From an uncultured Bacteroides sp. (lineage in GTDB: Bacteria; Bacteroidota; Bacteroidia; Bacteroidales; Bacteroidaceae), in assembly GCF_963677715.1 (NCBI RefSeq), contig NZ_OY782495.1:1974001-2038000 (forward strand): a stretch of 64,000 nt of DNA, read 5' to 3'. Shown here piece after piece: positions 19,114 to 27,541 of this stretch. Under the pieces are notes generated by a model that saw nothing but the letters and a program-made list of their open reading frames with translations, was not told the DNA's origin and ran no database searches. Numbering within the stretch: the stretch's first letter is position 1; the number at the start of each line of letters is the position of its first letter. The position numbers were made by a program, and so were the translations under genes.

Positions 19114-20921
19114 TCGGCTATGTATTTTTTCTTGGCTATTTTTAATTTCAGCGTTGTCGATTTACTATCCATTCCAAGTGCCTTATTCCAATACTTCATA
19201 GCACCATCAACATCGCCCAACATATAATAAATATCACCACAATGTTCTACTATCACATCACTCTGATCGCCTCCGTTTTTCATAGCATCATCCATGTAGA
19301 TACGAGCTTCGGCATAATTACCTTTTTCAAAAAGTATCCAAGCATAAGTATCCAGATAAGTAGAATTGTTGGGCTCAGCCTTCACCGTTTTATAACTCAT
19401 CTCTTCGGCTTTATCAAGATCGCGCTTTTCTACCGACAAATAATAGGCATAGTTATTGAGTGCACCAACATTTGACGGATTATAAACCAGAGAGGAATCA
19501 TAAGCAGCATAAGCCTCAGCCAACTGTTTCTTTGTATGATAAATATCCCCCAGCATGCTATAAAAATCGGATACCACTTCTTTTTTACTGTCTGCTGTAA
19601 CATGAGTTAATCCTTTCTTATAGATATTTAAGGCATCATCCAAACGTTCCGCCTGATAGTATGCAATGCCTAGGTAATAATAAAATTCAATAGATTCAGG
19701 AGTTGCTTCAACACCTGGTTCGCATATTTTAATTACTTGTTCATAATCGTTTTTACGGACTGCCGAACCTAAAAGCATCATTCTTGCAGCTGTATTAGTA
19801 GGATCTATCTGAACGACTTGCTCTAACACCGGAATAGACTCTTTTTCCATTCCTTTGGATAATAAGTATTGCGCATAAAGCATCGGTATCTGCGTATCAT
19901 CGGCATCCTGTTGCATCATACGGTTAAAGATATTTATTACCTGCAAACTGTCCTTTCCTGCCTGCTCCGATTGCACAATGAATTCGCGCATCACATTCAC
20001 TTTCGTCTCTGCAGGAACTTTTTTATTCAGCAACAACGTATCTAACTGTTGTTCATAAAGCTCCTTCTGCCCTGTTTGCTCATAATAAGAGGCTAGCGAA
20101 AAAAGCGCCATGGCATTGTCCGGTTCTATAGCCAGTACTTTCTGATAAGTATCATAAGCCTCTTTGTTTTTACCGTTTTGCAAATAAACATCACCTAGCA
20201 AAGCAAGGTATCGCATATCCGTTGGATATTCCTTTGCCAAACTCTCTATCTCCTGAAATGCTTTTTTATCATCTTCCATTTGGAGATAAATACGAAATTT
20301 CTCCATGCTAAGTTGTTCATTCTTTCCAAGTATATCTTCAAGACGGTTTAGTGTAGAAATAACTTTTTCATAGTCCTTAAGCTGAGTATAAAGATCTACC
20401 AGAGTAAACAATGATTCTCTTCGGTCAGGAAAGCGGGGAACCATTGATTCCAGGACTGCGACGGCCTCTTTTTTCTTTCCTTGCTGCTGATATAGATTGG
20501 CCAGTGCCTGACTATACCAATAATTTTCCGGTGCATTGGCCACTGCCTTTTCAAGAGCACCTTGTCCCAATGGTATTTGTTTAAGAGATAAATAAAACTG
20601 AGATATTTCATATAATGCAGATGCCGCATTCGGATTTAGTGCAAGGCAATGATTAAATAAGTCGAATGCTGCATCATAATCCCCCTTTGCTTTGAGACGG
20701 TTTGCCTCAAGGAAAAAATAATCGTACTTTCGCTGCTGTTCGGCAGCAAGAACATCAGATGCATCAGCCTTAGATTCACGATGTTTCTGCAATTTAGCCG
20801 TAGAAGCGCAAGAAGTAAACAGGCACGCTAGCATAAAAAGGTTCACCAACAATATTTTGTGGAACTTCAATCCCTTTATATGATAAAAGCCGCCTTTTAT
20901 CTGAAATTTATAATTAATCAT
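19110..20921 (-). CDS. Tetratricopeptide-repeat lipoprotein
   Basis: 603 residues, almost entirely TPR repeats from about residue 65 to 590 (for example DYDAAFDLFNHCLALNPNAA, NKEAYDTYQKVLAIEPDNA, RLDDALNIYKKGLTH). The signal ends in lipobox LFTSC with Cys38. The first ATG gives an unusually long n-region; an in-frame TTG at 20870 would give a conventional lipoprotein signal starting MKFHKILLV, so the start is uncertain. TPR lipoproteins scaffold protein complexes. Here it is coupled to DUF4292 and EnvC-like genes, pointing to the cell envelope. It lies 50 bp after dut. Confidence 0.85.
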   Translation of the reverse strand: MINYKFQIKGGFYHIKGLKFHKILLVNLFMLACLFTSCASTAKLQKHRESKADASDVLAAEQQRKYDYFFLEANRLKAKGDYDAAFDLFNHCLALNPNAASALYEISQFYLSLKQIPLGQGALEKAVANAPENYWYSQALANLYQQQGKKKEAVAVLESMVPRFPDRRESLFTLVDLYTQLKDYEKVISTLNRLEDILGKNEQLSMEKFRIYLQMEDDKKAFQEIESLAKEYPTDMRYLALLGDVYLQNGKNKEAYDTYQKVLAIEPDNAMALFSLASYYEQTGQKELYEQQLDTLLLNKKVPAETKVNVMREFIVQSEQAGKDSLQVINIFNRMMQQDADDTQIPMLYAQYLLSKGMEKESIPVLEQVVQIDPTNTAARMMLLGSAVRKNDYEQVIKICEPGVEATPESIEFYYYLGIAYYQAERLDDALNIYKKGLTHVTADSKKEVVSDFYSMLGDIYHTKKQLAEAYAAYDSSLVYNPSNVGALNNYAYYLSVEKRDLDKAEEMSYKTVKAEPNNSTYLDTYAWILFEKGNYAEARIYMDDAMKNGGDQSDVIVEHCGDIYYMLGDVDGAMKYWNKALGMDSKSTTLKLKIAKKKYIAE

Positions 20922-20971
20922 TCTAACAACGATATATAGTTAAATAACATTTGAGCACAATATGGAAAAAA

Positions 20972-21406
20972 TCAACCTCTGCCCGTATGCCCAAAGCCAC
21001 CGGCCCCACGCTCCGTTTCGTTGAGTATTTCCACTTCCTGCCATTCTGCCTGCTCATGTCTGGCTATTACCATCTGAGCAATACGTTCACCATCTTCTAC
21101 AACAAACGAATCAGTAGATAAATTCACCAGAATAATACAAATCTCTCCTCGATAATCGGCATCAATAGTGCCCGGGGAGTTGAGCACGGTAATGCCCTTT
21201 TTTATTGCCAACCCACTACGGGGCCGAATCTGCGCTTCATAGCCCTGAGGAAGTGCAATATATAAGCCTGTAGGAATGAGACATCTTTGCATAGGGGCCA
21301 TAGTTACGGGTTCCGTTATATTGGCACGGATATCCATCCCGGCAGAAAGTTCTGTGGCATACGCAGGAAGTGAATGCCCGGATTTATTAATGACTTGTAT
21401 ATTCAT
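20972..21406 (-). CDS. dut: dUTP diphosphatase
   Basis: 144 residues, the normal length for trimeric dUTPase, which converts dUTP to dUMP and pyrophosphate in the cytoplasm. All five motifs are present: 1 AGMDIRA, 2 RPRSGLA, 3 [10 protein letters not shown] (catalytic Asp and uracil-binding Tyr), 4 GERIAQMVI, 5 [11 protein letters not shown]. In motif 5 a His replaces the more common Ser/Thr after FG. It is the first gene of the minus-strand operon that continues into the TPR, DUF4292 and EnvC-like genes, and it is divergent from dgt. Confidence 0.97.
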   Translation of the reverse strand: MNIQVINKSGHSLPAYATELSAGMDIRANITEPVTMAPMQRCLIPTGLYIALPQGYEAQIRPRSGLAIKKGITVLNSPGTIDADYRGEICIILVNLSTDSFVVEDGERIAQMVIARHEQAEWQEVEILNETERGAGGFGHTGRG

Positions 21407-21464
21407 AATTCAGCCTTGTTTACTTTTTAATGTGCGAAAATAGGTATTTTGGCGCTATTTTTCA

Positions 21465-21472
21465 TACATTTG
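21465..21472 (+). promoter_or_regulatory. -7 element of the dgt promoter
   Basis: TACATTTG matches the Bacteroides -7 consensus TAnnTTTG exactly and lies 39 bp before the dgt start. The expected TTG at -33 is not clear. Confidence 0.5.
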
Positions 21473-21510
21473 CAGTTAATAACGGTTAATGATTAATTTA
21501 TAAATAGGAT

Positions 21511-22836
21511 ATGGACTGGAAGCAATTAATCTCGGCAAAACGCTTCGGTATGGAAGAGTTTCACGAAGACAGACAAGAAAACCGTTCTGAATTTCAAAGA
21601 GATTATGATCGCCTTGTATTTTCTGCCCCTTTTCGCCGATTACAAAACAAAACACAAGTATTTCCGCTACCGGGCAGCATCTTTGTTCACAACCGCTTAA
21701 CCCATAGCCTTGAGGTATCTTGCGTAGGGCGTTCGCTTGGCAATGACAGTGCAAAAGCAATACTTAAAAAGAACCCCGAATTAAATAATTCATTTCTTTC
21801 GGAAATAGGCTCTATTGTCTCGGCTGCTTGTCTGGCACATGACTTGGGCAATCCTCCTTTCGGGCATTCCGGTGAAAAGGCGATTTCAACTTATTTTTCA
21901 GAAGGAAAAGGATTGTCACTAAAAGATAAACTATCGCCCCAAGAATGGGAAGATCTGACTCATTTTGAAGGAAATGCCAATGCCTTTCGCTTACTTACTC
22001 ATCAGTTTGAGGGTCGTCGCAAAGGAGGTTTTGCATTAACCTATTCCACGCTGGCCTCCATTGTAAAATATCCCTTTTCATCGAGTTTAGCCGGAGATAA
22101 ATCGAAGTTTGGTTTCTTCGTTTCCGAGGAAGAAGCTTTTCAACGCATCGCTGCCGAACTTGGCATTCATCTACTAAAGGAGCATCCGCTAAAATATACC
22201 CGTTACCCGCTTGTATATCTGGTAGAGGCTGCTGATGATATATGTTATCAAATGATGGACATTGAAGATGCTCATAAACTAAAAATACTAACAACTGAAG
22301 AAACAAAGGACTTGCTCATGTCTTACTTTGACGAAAGTAAACAAGAACATATTCACAAAACGTTTGCCATTGTAAGTGACAGGAACGAGCAAATTGCTTA
22401 TCTGCGTTCTTCCGTCATCGGACTACTTATTAAGGAGTGTACAAGAGTCTTTGTAGAAAATGAAGTGCCTATTTTTAACGGAACTTTTAAGGGATCTCTC
22501 ATTAAAAACATCTCAACGCTTCCGGCTGAAGCCTACAGAAGATGCACTGACGTTTCGTTCGATAAGATTTACCGTTCACGCGATGTAGTAGATATTGAGT
22601 TAGCCGGATTTCAGGTTATAAGTACTTTACTCGATTTAATGATTAATGCGGTTATATCACCTGAAAAAGCTTATTCCAAACTTCTCATCGACCGGGTGTC
22701 GGGGCAATACAACATAAAAGCGCCTGCACTCTTCGAAAGAATACAGGCGGTATTGGATTATGTGTCGGGCATGACGGATGTCTTTGCTCTCGACTTATAT
22801 AGAAAAATTAATGGCAATAGCCTTCCGGCTGTATAA
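21511..22836 (+). CDS. dgt: Deoxyguanosinetriphosphate triphosphohydrolase / HD-domain dNTPase
   Basis: 441 residues, a normal length for Dgt. The N-terminal motif RRLQNKTQVFPL leads into the HD metal site: His in NRLTHSLEVS, then His-Asp in LAHDLGNPPFGHSGE, with the later Asp in AADDICYQMMD. The enzyme cleaves dNTPs to the nucleoside and triphosphate and helps control dNTP pools. It starts 104 bp from the divergent dut gene, so two pyrimidine/purine dNTP housekeeping enzymes share one intergenic region. It ends 3 bp from the convergent glsB stop. Confidence 0.94.
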   Translation: MDWKQLISAKRFGMEEFHEDRQENRSEFQRDYDRLVFSAPFRRLQNKTQVFPLPGSIFVHNRLTHSLEVSCVGRSLGNDSAKAILKKNPELNNSFLSEIGSIVSAACLAHDLGNPPFGHSGEKAISTYFSEGKGLSLKDKLSPQEWEDLTHFEGNANAFRLLTHQFEGRRKGGFALTYSTLASIVKYPFSSSLAGDKSKFGFFVSEEEAFQRIAAELGIHLLKEHPLKYTRYPLVYLVEAADDICYQMMDIEDAHKLKILTTEETKDLLMSYFDESKQEHIHKTFAIVSDRNEQIAYLRSSVIGLLIKECTRVFVENEVPIFNGTFKGSLIKNISTLPAEAYRRCTDVSFDKIYRSRDVVDIELAGFQVISTLLDLMINAVISPEKAYSKLLIDRVSGQYNIKAPALFERIQAVLDYVSGMTDVFALDLYRKINGNSLPAV

Positions 22837-22839
22837 AAA

Positions 22840-23826
22840 TCAATTCGGAGTATAAAAAATCTTATTGGCTCCGGATGTTAACTTGCAATCCTGAGGATCA
22901 TTTTCTATAAACGACTGGATGTGACGCATCCGCTTGTCTTCCAAAATCTCATCAACAGCAATCAAAATGCCTGTTTCTTCTACGTCTCCAAACCCATAAT
23001 TAATAGCAGTACCAAACATTCTCATTGTTGGGCTGAGGCTCATGTATGCATTTACCAGGGGAGGAATATTGTATCCCAACTTACGAACTTCAGCATTCAA
23101 TATTTTATAATCGTCTTTAAAAGCTTTCTTGCTAAAGAGGTGGGCTAATTCTTTTTCATCCGCCTCAATTTCAAGCGGCTTCATCGGAGTGATAAGACCT
23201 TCTTTGTCGGCAAAATGTTTTTTCAAAAAATAGAGAATCATATCACGTCCCTGGCGATGAAAGCTGGGGTACATGGTTACTTTACCAAAGAAGTATTTCA
23301 CTTCGGGCATTACTACGGTGAGTGCGCCCAGTCCATCCCATAAATTATCTAAAGCAAACAAACCTTTACTTCCGGCACGGGTAGACTGATATTCAAGGGT
23401 AACGAAAGATCGCCCTAATTCAATGGTGGTAGGAAGGTACTTTTTCAAGAACTTATCCGAGAAGTTGAACATGTGGGAAGTAGCTAAAACCGGATGTCCT
23501 TTATCATCAATAACAACATCTGTACCGCGAATATATCGATAACCTCCCAATATTTCTTCTGCTTCAGGGTTCCATACAATCAATTGCTTATAAGCATTCT
23601 CCATCGTATCATACTCATCAATGTCCATTGAAAGTCCGGAACCTCCACCAGCTGCCCGAAAAGCAATCTCGCGTAAACGTCCGATCTCTCTCATGGTATG
23701 AGGCGAGTCTTGATGAGTAATAATATAAATCTGATTATTACTCTTATTAGTCACACGTAGCCGCTTATCTTCCGTCAATTCCGCTTTAAGTAATTCTTTG
23801 CTTACCGGTGCTATAATATCTTCCAT
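22840..23826 (-). CDS. glsB: GNAT-type N-acyltransferase of glycine lipid synthesis
   Basis: 328 residues of the hemolysin/ornithine-lipid N-acyltransferase group (Acetyltransf_5 fold): GGYRYIRGTD, ELGRSFVTLEYQ, LFALDNLWDGLG, YFFGKVTMYPSFH. In Bacteroides thetaiotaomicron the glsB product attaches a 3-hydroxy fatty acid to glycine, the first step to the zwitterionic glycine and serine-glycine lipids. The gene follows glsA by 29 bp on the same strand, the arrangement known for that pathway. Assignment rests on family plus neighbourhood. It probably acts at the inner membrane with acyl-ACP as donor. Confidence 0.85.
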   Translation of the reverse strand: MEDIIAPVSKELLKAELTEDKRLRVTNKSNNQIYIITHQDSPHTMREIGRLREIAFRAAGGGSGLSMDIDEYDTMENAYKQLIVWNPEAEEILGGYRYIRGTDVVIDDKGHPVLATSHMFNFSDKFLKKYLPTTIELGRSFVTLEYQSTRAGSKGLFALDNLWDGLGALTVVMPEVKYFFGKVTMYPSFHRQGRDMILYFLKKHFADKEGLITPMKPLEIEADEKELAHLFSKKAFKDDYKILNAEVRKLGYNIPPLVNAYMSLSPTMRMFGTAINYGFGDVEETGILIAVDEILEDKRMRHIQSFIENDPQDCKLTSGANKIFYTPN

Positions 23827-23855
23827 ATCTTTCGTTAGTGTAGTGTCTTTTATAC

Positions 23856-24674
23856 TTAGAGTTTATAAACAATATTTTTAACATATTCTGCCCATTGAGC
23901 AGGAGTTTTAGATTTATCGAACGTTTGCCAAGGAATAGGTTTACCTATAGTAATGGTAAATGTTTTATGACGATTCTTAAACATTTCATCCGCCAAATAA
24001 AGCATTGCAATATTAAACTTAATGCCCAATGCCTTGGAAAAATTGGCTAAGTTATAAAAAAAATCAGAATTTCGTCCATTAAAATTAATAGGCACTACAT
24101 CTCTTTGAGTTTGTATGCTTTTAACGATAAAGGTTTTGGTCCATTGCAAGTCTCGTATCACCCCTCTCTTTCTTCTCGAACAAATTCCGGCAGGAAACAT
24201 AATCAGCTGATTCTCAGAGCGAAATCCGGCTTCAACCATTAAAGGAAAGTCTCTGCTTTGTTTGCCTGTCTTATTTATGGGAATGCAAAGCGGAGCCAGC
24301 CCACGCAGATTCATTAGTAAATCATTCACAAGATACTTCACCTTCCCTTCATAGTAACGGCCCAAAACGTATCCGAGTGCTACCCCATCCTGCCCACCGA
24401 GCGGATGGTTAGAGACAAACGTATAGAGTCCGTCTTTAGGTAAATTTTCTTCTCCTTTCACCTCTACCTTTATATCCAGAAAGCCCATACATGCTTCCAG
24501 AAAATCAACGCCCAATTTATCTCTCGACTCATACAAAAAGACATTGAGTTCTTCCTGATGAGCGATTCTCTTCAGGTAGGAAATTAAAAATGCGGGTATA
24601 TACTTATAATATTTCGAAGCTTTCTCTCGAAGTATTTTTTCAATATCAATTAAGAATAAAGAGTTATCAGTCAT
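23856..24674 (-). CDS. glsA: PlsC-like O-acyltransferase of glycine lipid synthesis
   Basis: 272 residues of the lysophospholipid acyltransferase superfamily. The catalytic His-Asp is seen in SNHPLGGQDG, where five residues separate His and Asp; the classic PlsC motif has four, while this subfamily's NHPLGGxDG form is a known variant. A second motif is LIMFPAGICSRR. In Bacteroides glsA is paired with glsB and adds the second acyl chain to N-acyl glycine. It is transcribed before glsB from its own promoter. A general 1-acylglycerol-phosphate acyltransferase role is the alternative. Confidence 0.82.
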   Translation of the reverse strand: MTDNSLFLIDIEKILREKASKYYKYIPAFLISYLKRIAHQEELNVFLYESRDKLGVDFLEACMGFLDIKVEVKGEENLPKDGLYTFVSNHPLGGQDGVALGYVLGRYYEGKVKYLVNDLLMNLRGLAPLCIPINKTGKQSRDFPLMVEAGFRSENQLIMFPAGICSRRKRGVIRDLQWTKTFIVKSIQTQRDVVPINFNGRNSDFFYNLANFSKALGIKFNIAMLYLADEMFKNRHKTFTITIGKPIPWQTFDKSKTPAQWAEYVKNIVYKL

Positions 24675-24698
24675 TCTTTTAAATTAAAAACAATAGCG

Positions 24699-24730
24699 CA
24701 AAATTAACTCATCTTTTTAATTAATTGCAA
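24699..24730 (-). promoter_or_regulatory. Promoter of glsA-glsB
   Basis: On the minus strand, TTG (24730-24728), a 21-bp spacer and TAATTTTG (24706-24699) fit the Bacteroides consensus. The transcript would begin near 24692, about 18 bp before the glsA ATG. Confidence 0.6.
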
Positions 24731-24893
24731 TAAATTGATAGAAAATACTAGATTTTAGTCTCCTAAACTCATAAAAAAAGTCATTTATGGAAATAACAGA
24801 GCAAACAAACCCTTAATTATAGTAACCGCAAACATGCCTTCAATAATTCTGATTCATCTCTTTAAGTCAATAACCTAACTACCACATATTTTA

Positions 24894-24925
24894 TTTGTCT
24901 ATCTCCTTGTTTTACTATATCTTTG
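24894..24925 (+). promoter_or_regulatory. Promoter of the HU-HIG gene
   Basis: TTTG (24894-24897), 20-bp spacer, TATCTTTG (24918-24925): a full match to the Bacteroides promoter. The start would be near 24932, giving an approximately 180-nt leader that contains the 23-bp repeat array. The rest of the 24675-25112 intergenic region holds the glsA promoter and A/T-rich sequence without a gene. Confidence 0.6.
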
Positions 24926-24945
24926 TTTAAAACAAAAGGCAAATA

Positions 24946-25037
24946 ACATCCGGATGATTTTATCAATAACATCCGGATGATAATAGCTACATTATGCGGA
25001 TGTTTTCTTATCAAACATCCGGATGTTATTGCATACA
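24946..25037 (+). repeat. Four-copy 23-bp tandem repeat built on palindrome CATCCGGATG
   Basis: The 10-bp palindrome CATCCGGATG occurs at 24947, 24970 and 25016; a two-mismatch copy (TATGCGGATG) sits at 24993. Starts are exactly 23 bp apart. The bases between cores are A/T-rich and only loosely alike. The array is bracketed by inverted copies of TATATCTTTG (24916-24925 and, reversed, 25036-25045), each a -7 promoter motif pointing inward. It lies in the presumed leader of the HU-HIG gene. This looks like an operator array or a structured leader; no binding protein is identified. Confidence 0.8.
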
Positions 25038-25112
25038 AAGATATAAATACAAAAAACAAATAAGAAAGAACTAAGTAAGATATAGTAATAACAATTAAAA
25101 CCTCAAAGCAAG

Positions 25113-25604
25113 ATGCCAATTAACTATGTAGTACGAAAAAAAGTAGATAAGAGCAAAGACACAGTAAAAGAGCTTTATTATGCTACGACAAAAGCCTTGC
25201 AAAAGCAACCGGTAAATAGTATACAAATTGCCAACGAGCTGGCCGAAAGGAGTTCGCTACAGAATGGAGATGCCCTATCAGCACTCATACAGCTGTCGGA
25301 CATCATCGCAACACACTTGCGCGAAGGACGTACCGTAAGCATCAACGGGTTAGGTAATTTTTATCCTACCATCAGCAGCGAAGGAGTAGAGAAACCCGAA
25401 GATTGCACAGCCAGTAAAGTGCGGGTAGCGCGCATTTGTTTCAAATCGGCTCCTGCTTTCTTAAAAAACGTAAGAAAGACCCACTTTGTAAGCGCGCAAT
25501 TAGGTTATGGATGGTCTTCGGGAGTAACCAAGCGGAAAAGCAACAACAAAAAAAACAATGAAAGCCTGGAATCAGAAGAAATAACAGCAGAGCATAGAGA
25601 CTGA
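25113..25604 (+). CDS. HU-HIG family DNA-binding protein
   Basis: 163 residues. The first 120 or so form a HU/IHF-like fold typical of Bacteroidales histone-like proteins (YVVRKKVDKSKD; IANELAERSSLQNGDALSALIQLSDIIATHLREGRTVSINGLGNF). A Gly/Ser/Lys/Asn/Glu-rich tail follows (YGWSSGVTKRKSNNKK onwards). Such proteins bind DNA with little sequence preference and may act as nucleoid or local regulatory proteins. Its leader carries an unusual 23-bp repeat array. It lies about 195 bp upstream of mraZ on the same strand with no clear terminator between. Confidence 0.85.
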   Translation: MPINYVVRKKVDKSKDTVKELYYATTKALQKQPVNSIQIANELAERSSLQNGDALSALIQLSDIIATHLREGRTVSINGLGNFYPTISSEGVEKPEDCTASKVRVARICFKSAPAFLKNVRKTHFVSAQLGYGWSSGVTKRKSNNKKNNESLESEEITAEHRD

Positions 25605-25734
25605 AGCATAATACAAAGGCCCAATACACCACTAAGCTCTCCCCATTTTCTATCAGTAAAAGAACTAAAAGCAGCTTCACTATCCACAGAACGCCCGGTT
25701 AACAAGCTGTTGAAAACTTATAAAAAATATTCCG

Positions 25735-25759
25735 TGGAAGATAGTGGGGAATTGTGGGG
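25735..25759 (+). promoter_or_regulatory. MraZ operator: three direct repeats with 10-bp period
   Basis: TGGAA (25735), TGGGG (25745) and TGGGG (25755) are each separated by 5 bp. This is the TGGGN-N5-TGGGN-N5-TGGGN arrangement known to bind MraZ upstream of its own operon; the first copy is imperfect. It ends 39 bp before the mraZ ATG. The dcw promoter must lie close by, but I could not place -7/-33 elements with confidence. Confidence 0.75.
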
Positions 25760-25798
25760 AAATCTGTATTTTTACCGTCGCATATTATAATAAGGTGC

Positions 25799-26251
25799 AT
25801 GATACGTTTTTTAGGCAATATCGAAGCTAAAGCGGATACGAAAGGCAGGCTTTTCATTCCGGTTCAATTCAGAAGGCAATTACAATCAGCTTCCGAAGAA
25901 AAACTTATTATGCGCAAAGACGTGTTTCAGGATTGCCTGGTACTTTATCCCGAAAGCGTATGGAATGAGGAACTGAGTGAACTACGCCTGAGATTAAACA
26001 AATGGAATTCTGATCACCAAAATATCTTCCGCCAATTCGTAAGCGATGTGGAAGTTATCACCCCCGACGGAAACGGACGCATATTGCTCCCTAAAAGATA
26101 CCTCCAAATGGCAGGCATCCGAACAGACGTACGTTTTATCGGGATAGACAACAAAATAGAAATCTGGGCAAAAGAGAAAACCGAACATCCTTTCATGTCG
26201 GCAGAAGAGTTTGGTAATGCGCTGGAAGAAATAATGAAAAGCGATGAATAA
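25799..26251 (+). CDS. mraZ: Transcriptional regulator MraZ
   Basis: 150 residues with two AbrB-like SpoVT/MraZ repeats: GNIEAKADTKGRLFIPVQFR at the N-terminus and DVEVITPDGNGRILLPKRYL further on. The ATG at 25799 is chosen because the family begins MIRFLGNIEAK; an upstream in-frame GTG at 25754 lies inside the operator. MraZ represses the dcw operon by binding the direct repeats just upstream, and it is balanced by RsmH. It is the first gene of the cluster. Confidence 0.95.
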   Translation: MIRFLGNIEAKADTKGRLFIPVQFRRQLQSASEEKLIMRKDVFQDCLVLYPESVWNEELSELRLRLNKWNSDHQNIFRQFVSDVEVITPDGNGRILLPKRYLQMAGIRTDVRFIGIDNKIEIWAKEKTEHPFMSAEEFGNALEEIMKSDE

Positions 26252-26267
26252 AATAACTAAGCGCAAA

Positions 26268-27182
26268 ATGGCGAACGAAGAAACGACCTATCACACCCCC
26301 GTTTTACTGAAAGAGAGTATAGACGGAATGAATGTTTGCCCCGAAGGAACTTACGTAGATGTAACCTTTGGCGGTGGCGGGCACTCGCGTGAGATATTGG
26401 CCCGCTTAGGTGAAAAGGGTAAATTACTTGGTTTTGATCAAGATGCAGATGCGGAGCGTAACATAGTAGATGATAATCGATTTATTTTTGTACGTAGTAA
26501 CTTTCGCTATTTGCACAATTTCCTGCGCTATCATAACATAGAGAAAGTGGATGCTATCCTGGCCGACCTTGGTGTGTCTTCACACCACTTTGACGATAGC
26601 GAACGCGGATTTTCTTTTCGCTTTAATGGTACGCTGGATATGAGAATGAACAAAAGATCGGGCATCACAGCGGCCGAGGTAGTTAATACATACGAAGAAG
26701 AACGATTGGCAAACATTTTATATCTGTATGGCGAACTCAAGAATAGCCGTAAGTTAGCTTCTGTCATCGTGAAAGCCCGCGCCGAAAAGAAAACAGAAAC
26801 AATTGAAGATTTCCTGGAAGTGATAAAACCTTTATTTGGACGAGAAAGAGAAAAGAAAGAACTCGCCAAAGTTTTTCAGGCCCTGCGTATAGAAGTTAAT
26901 CAGGAAATGGAAGCTCTAAAGGAAATGCTCATGGCGGCTACCGAAGTGCTAAAGCCGGGAGGCAGATTGGTGGTTATTACTTATCACTCGCTCGAAGATC
27001 GTATGGTAAAGAATATAATGAGAGCAGGAAATACAGAAGGGAAAGCAGAACAAGATTTCTTCGGGAATCTTCAAACGCCTTTTAAACTGATAAATAATAA
27101 GGTCATCGTGCCCAATGAAGAGGAAATAGAACGTAATCCACGTTCGAGGAGTGCAAAGCTAAGAATAGCAGAGAAAAAATAA
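26268..27182 (+). CDS. rsmH: 16S rRNA m4C1402 methyltransferase RsmH (MraW)
   Basis: 304 residues from ATG 26268, matching the usual N-terminus ahead of YHTPVLLKESIDGMN. An ATG at 26244 overlapping the mraZ stop (8 residues longer) is possible. The SAM-binding loop is VDVTFGGGGHSREIL, with LADLGVSSHHFD and the C-terminal GGRLVVITYHSLEDRMVK. It N4-methylates C1402 in the ribosomal P site. Second gene of the dcw cluster. Confidence 0.96.
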   Translation: MANEETTYHTPVLLKESIDGMNVCPEGTYVDVTFGGGGHSREILARLGEKGKLLGFDQDADAERNIVDDNRFIFVRSNFRYLHNFLRYHNIEKVDAILADLGVSSHHFDDSERGFSFRFNGTLDMRMNKRSGITAAEVVNTYEEERLANILYLYGELKNSRKLASVIVKARAEKKTETIEDFLEVIKPLFGREREKKELAKVFQALRIEVNQEMEALKEMLMAATEVLKPGGRLVVITYHSLEDRMVKNIMRAGNTEGKAEQDFFGNLQTPFKLINNKVIVPNEEEIERNPRSRSAKLRIAEKK

Positions 27183-27196
27183 CGGTTCGGTAAAAG

Positions 27197-27541
27197 ATGA
27201 AAGAGAATATAGAAAAAAAGAAAAAAAAAGGTACTTCCTGGAAAAGTATTTTAGGTGGCGACATCTTAGCTACGGACTTCTTCCGTCGCCAAACAAAGCT
27301 TTTGGTACTAATCATGATTTTTATCATTTTCTATATCCACAATAGATATGCCAGCCAACAGCAGCAAATAGAAATTGACAAGCTAAAAAAAGTGCTTGTC
27401 GATATAAAATACGATGCCCTGATACGTAATTCGGAATTAATGGAGAAAAGCCGGCAATCGCGCATTGAGGAGTATATTTCAACAAAAGGAAGCGAATTGC
27501 AAACGTCAACAACCCCCCCCTATTTAATCAAAAAAGACTAA
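27197..27541 (+). CDS. ftsL: FtsL-like division protein
   Basis: 114 residues: a lysine-rich cytoplasmic N-terminus, one membrane segment at about 35-47 (LLVLIMIFIIFYIHN), then a short extracytoplasmic coiled coil. Identification relies on topology and on position between rsmH and ftsI; sequence conservation in this family is low. In the divisome FtsL pairs with FtsB and activates FtsWI. A run of eight C residues (27513-27520) near the 3' end is a possible slippage site. Its stop codon abuts the ftsI ATG. Confidence 0.85.
   Translation: MKENIEKKKKKGTSWKSILGGDILATDFFRRQTKLLVLIMIFIIFYIHNRYASQQQQIEIDKLKKVLVDIKYDALIRNSELMEKSRQSRIEEYISTKGSELQTSTTPPYLIKKD

Noticed and set aside
24946-25037. CRISPR array or plasmid-type iterons
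   Set aside because: Units are only 23 bp with no separate unique spacers and no cas genes; no replication gene is nearby.
24916-25045. Invertible (phase-variable) promoter flanked by inverted TATATCTTTG
   Set aside because: The inverted elements are only 10 bp and equal the -7 consensus itself; no invertase gene is present and the promoter would not turn away from the gene on inversion.
24862-25119. 85-residue minus-strand frame across the HU leader
   Set aside because: It runs through the repeat array, has no family resemblance and no translation signals.
25754-25798. GTG start for a longer MraZ
   Set aside because: It lies inside the TGGGG operator repeats; MraZ proteins start at the MIRFLGNI equivalent, ATG 25799.
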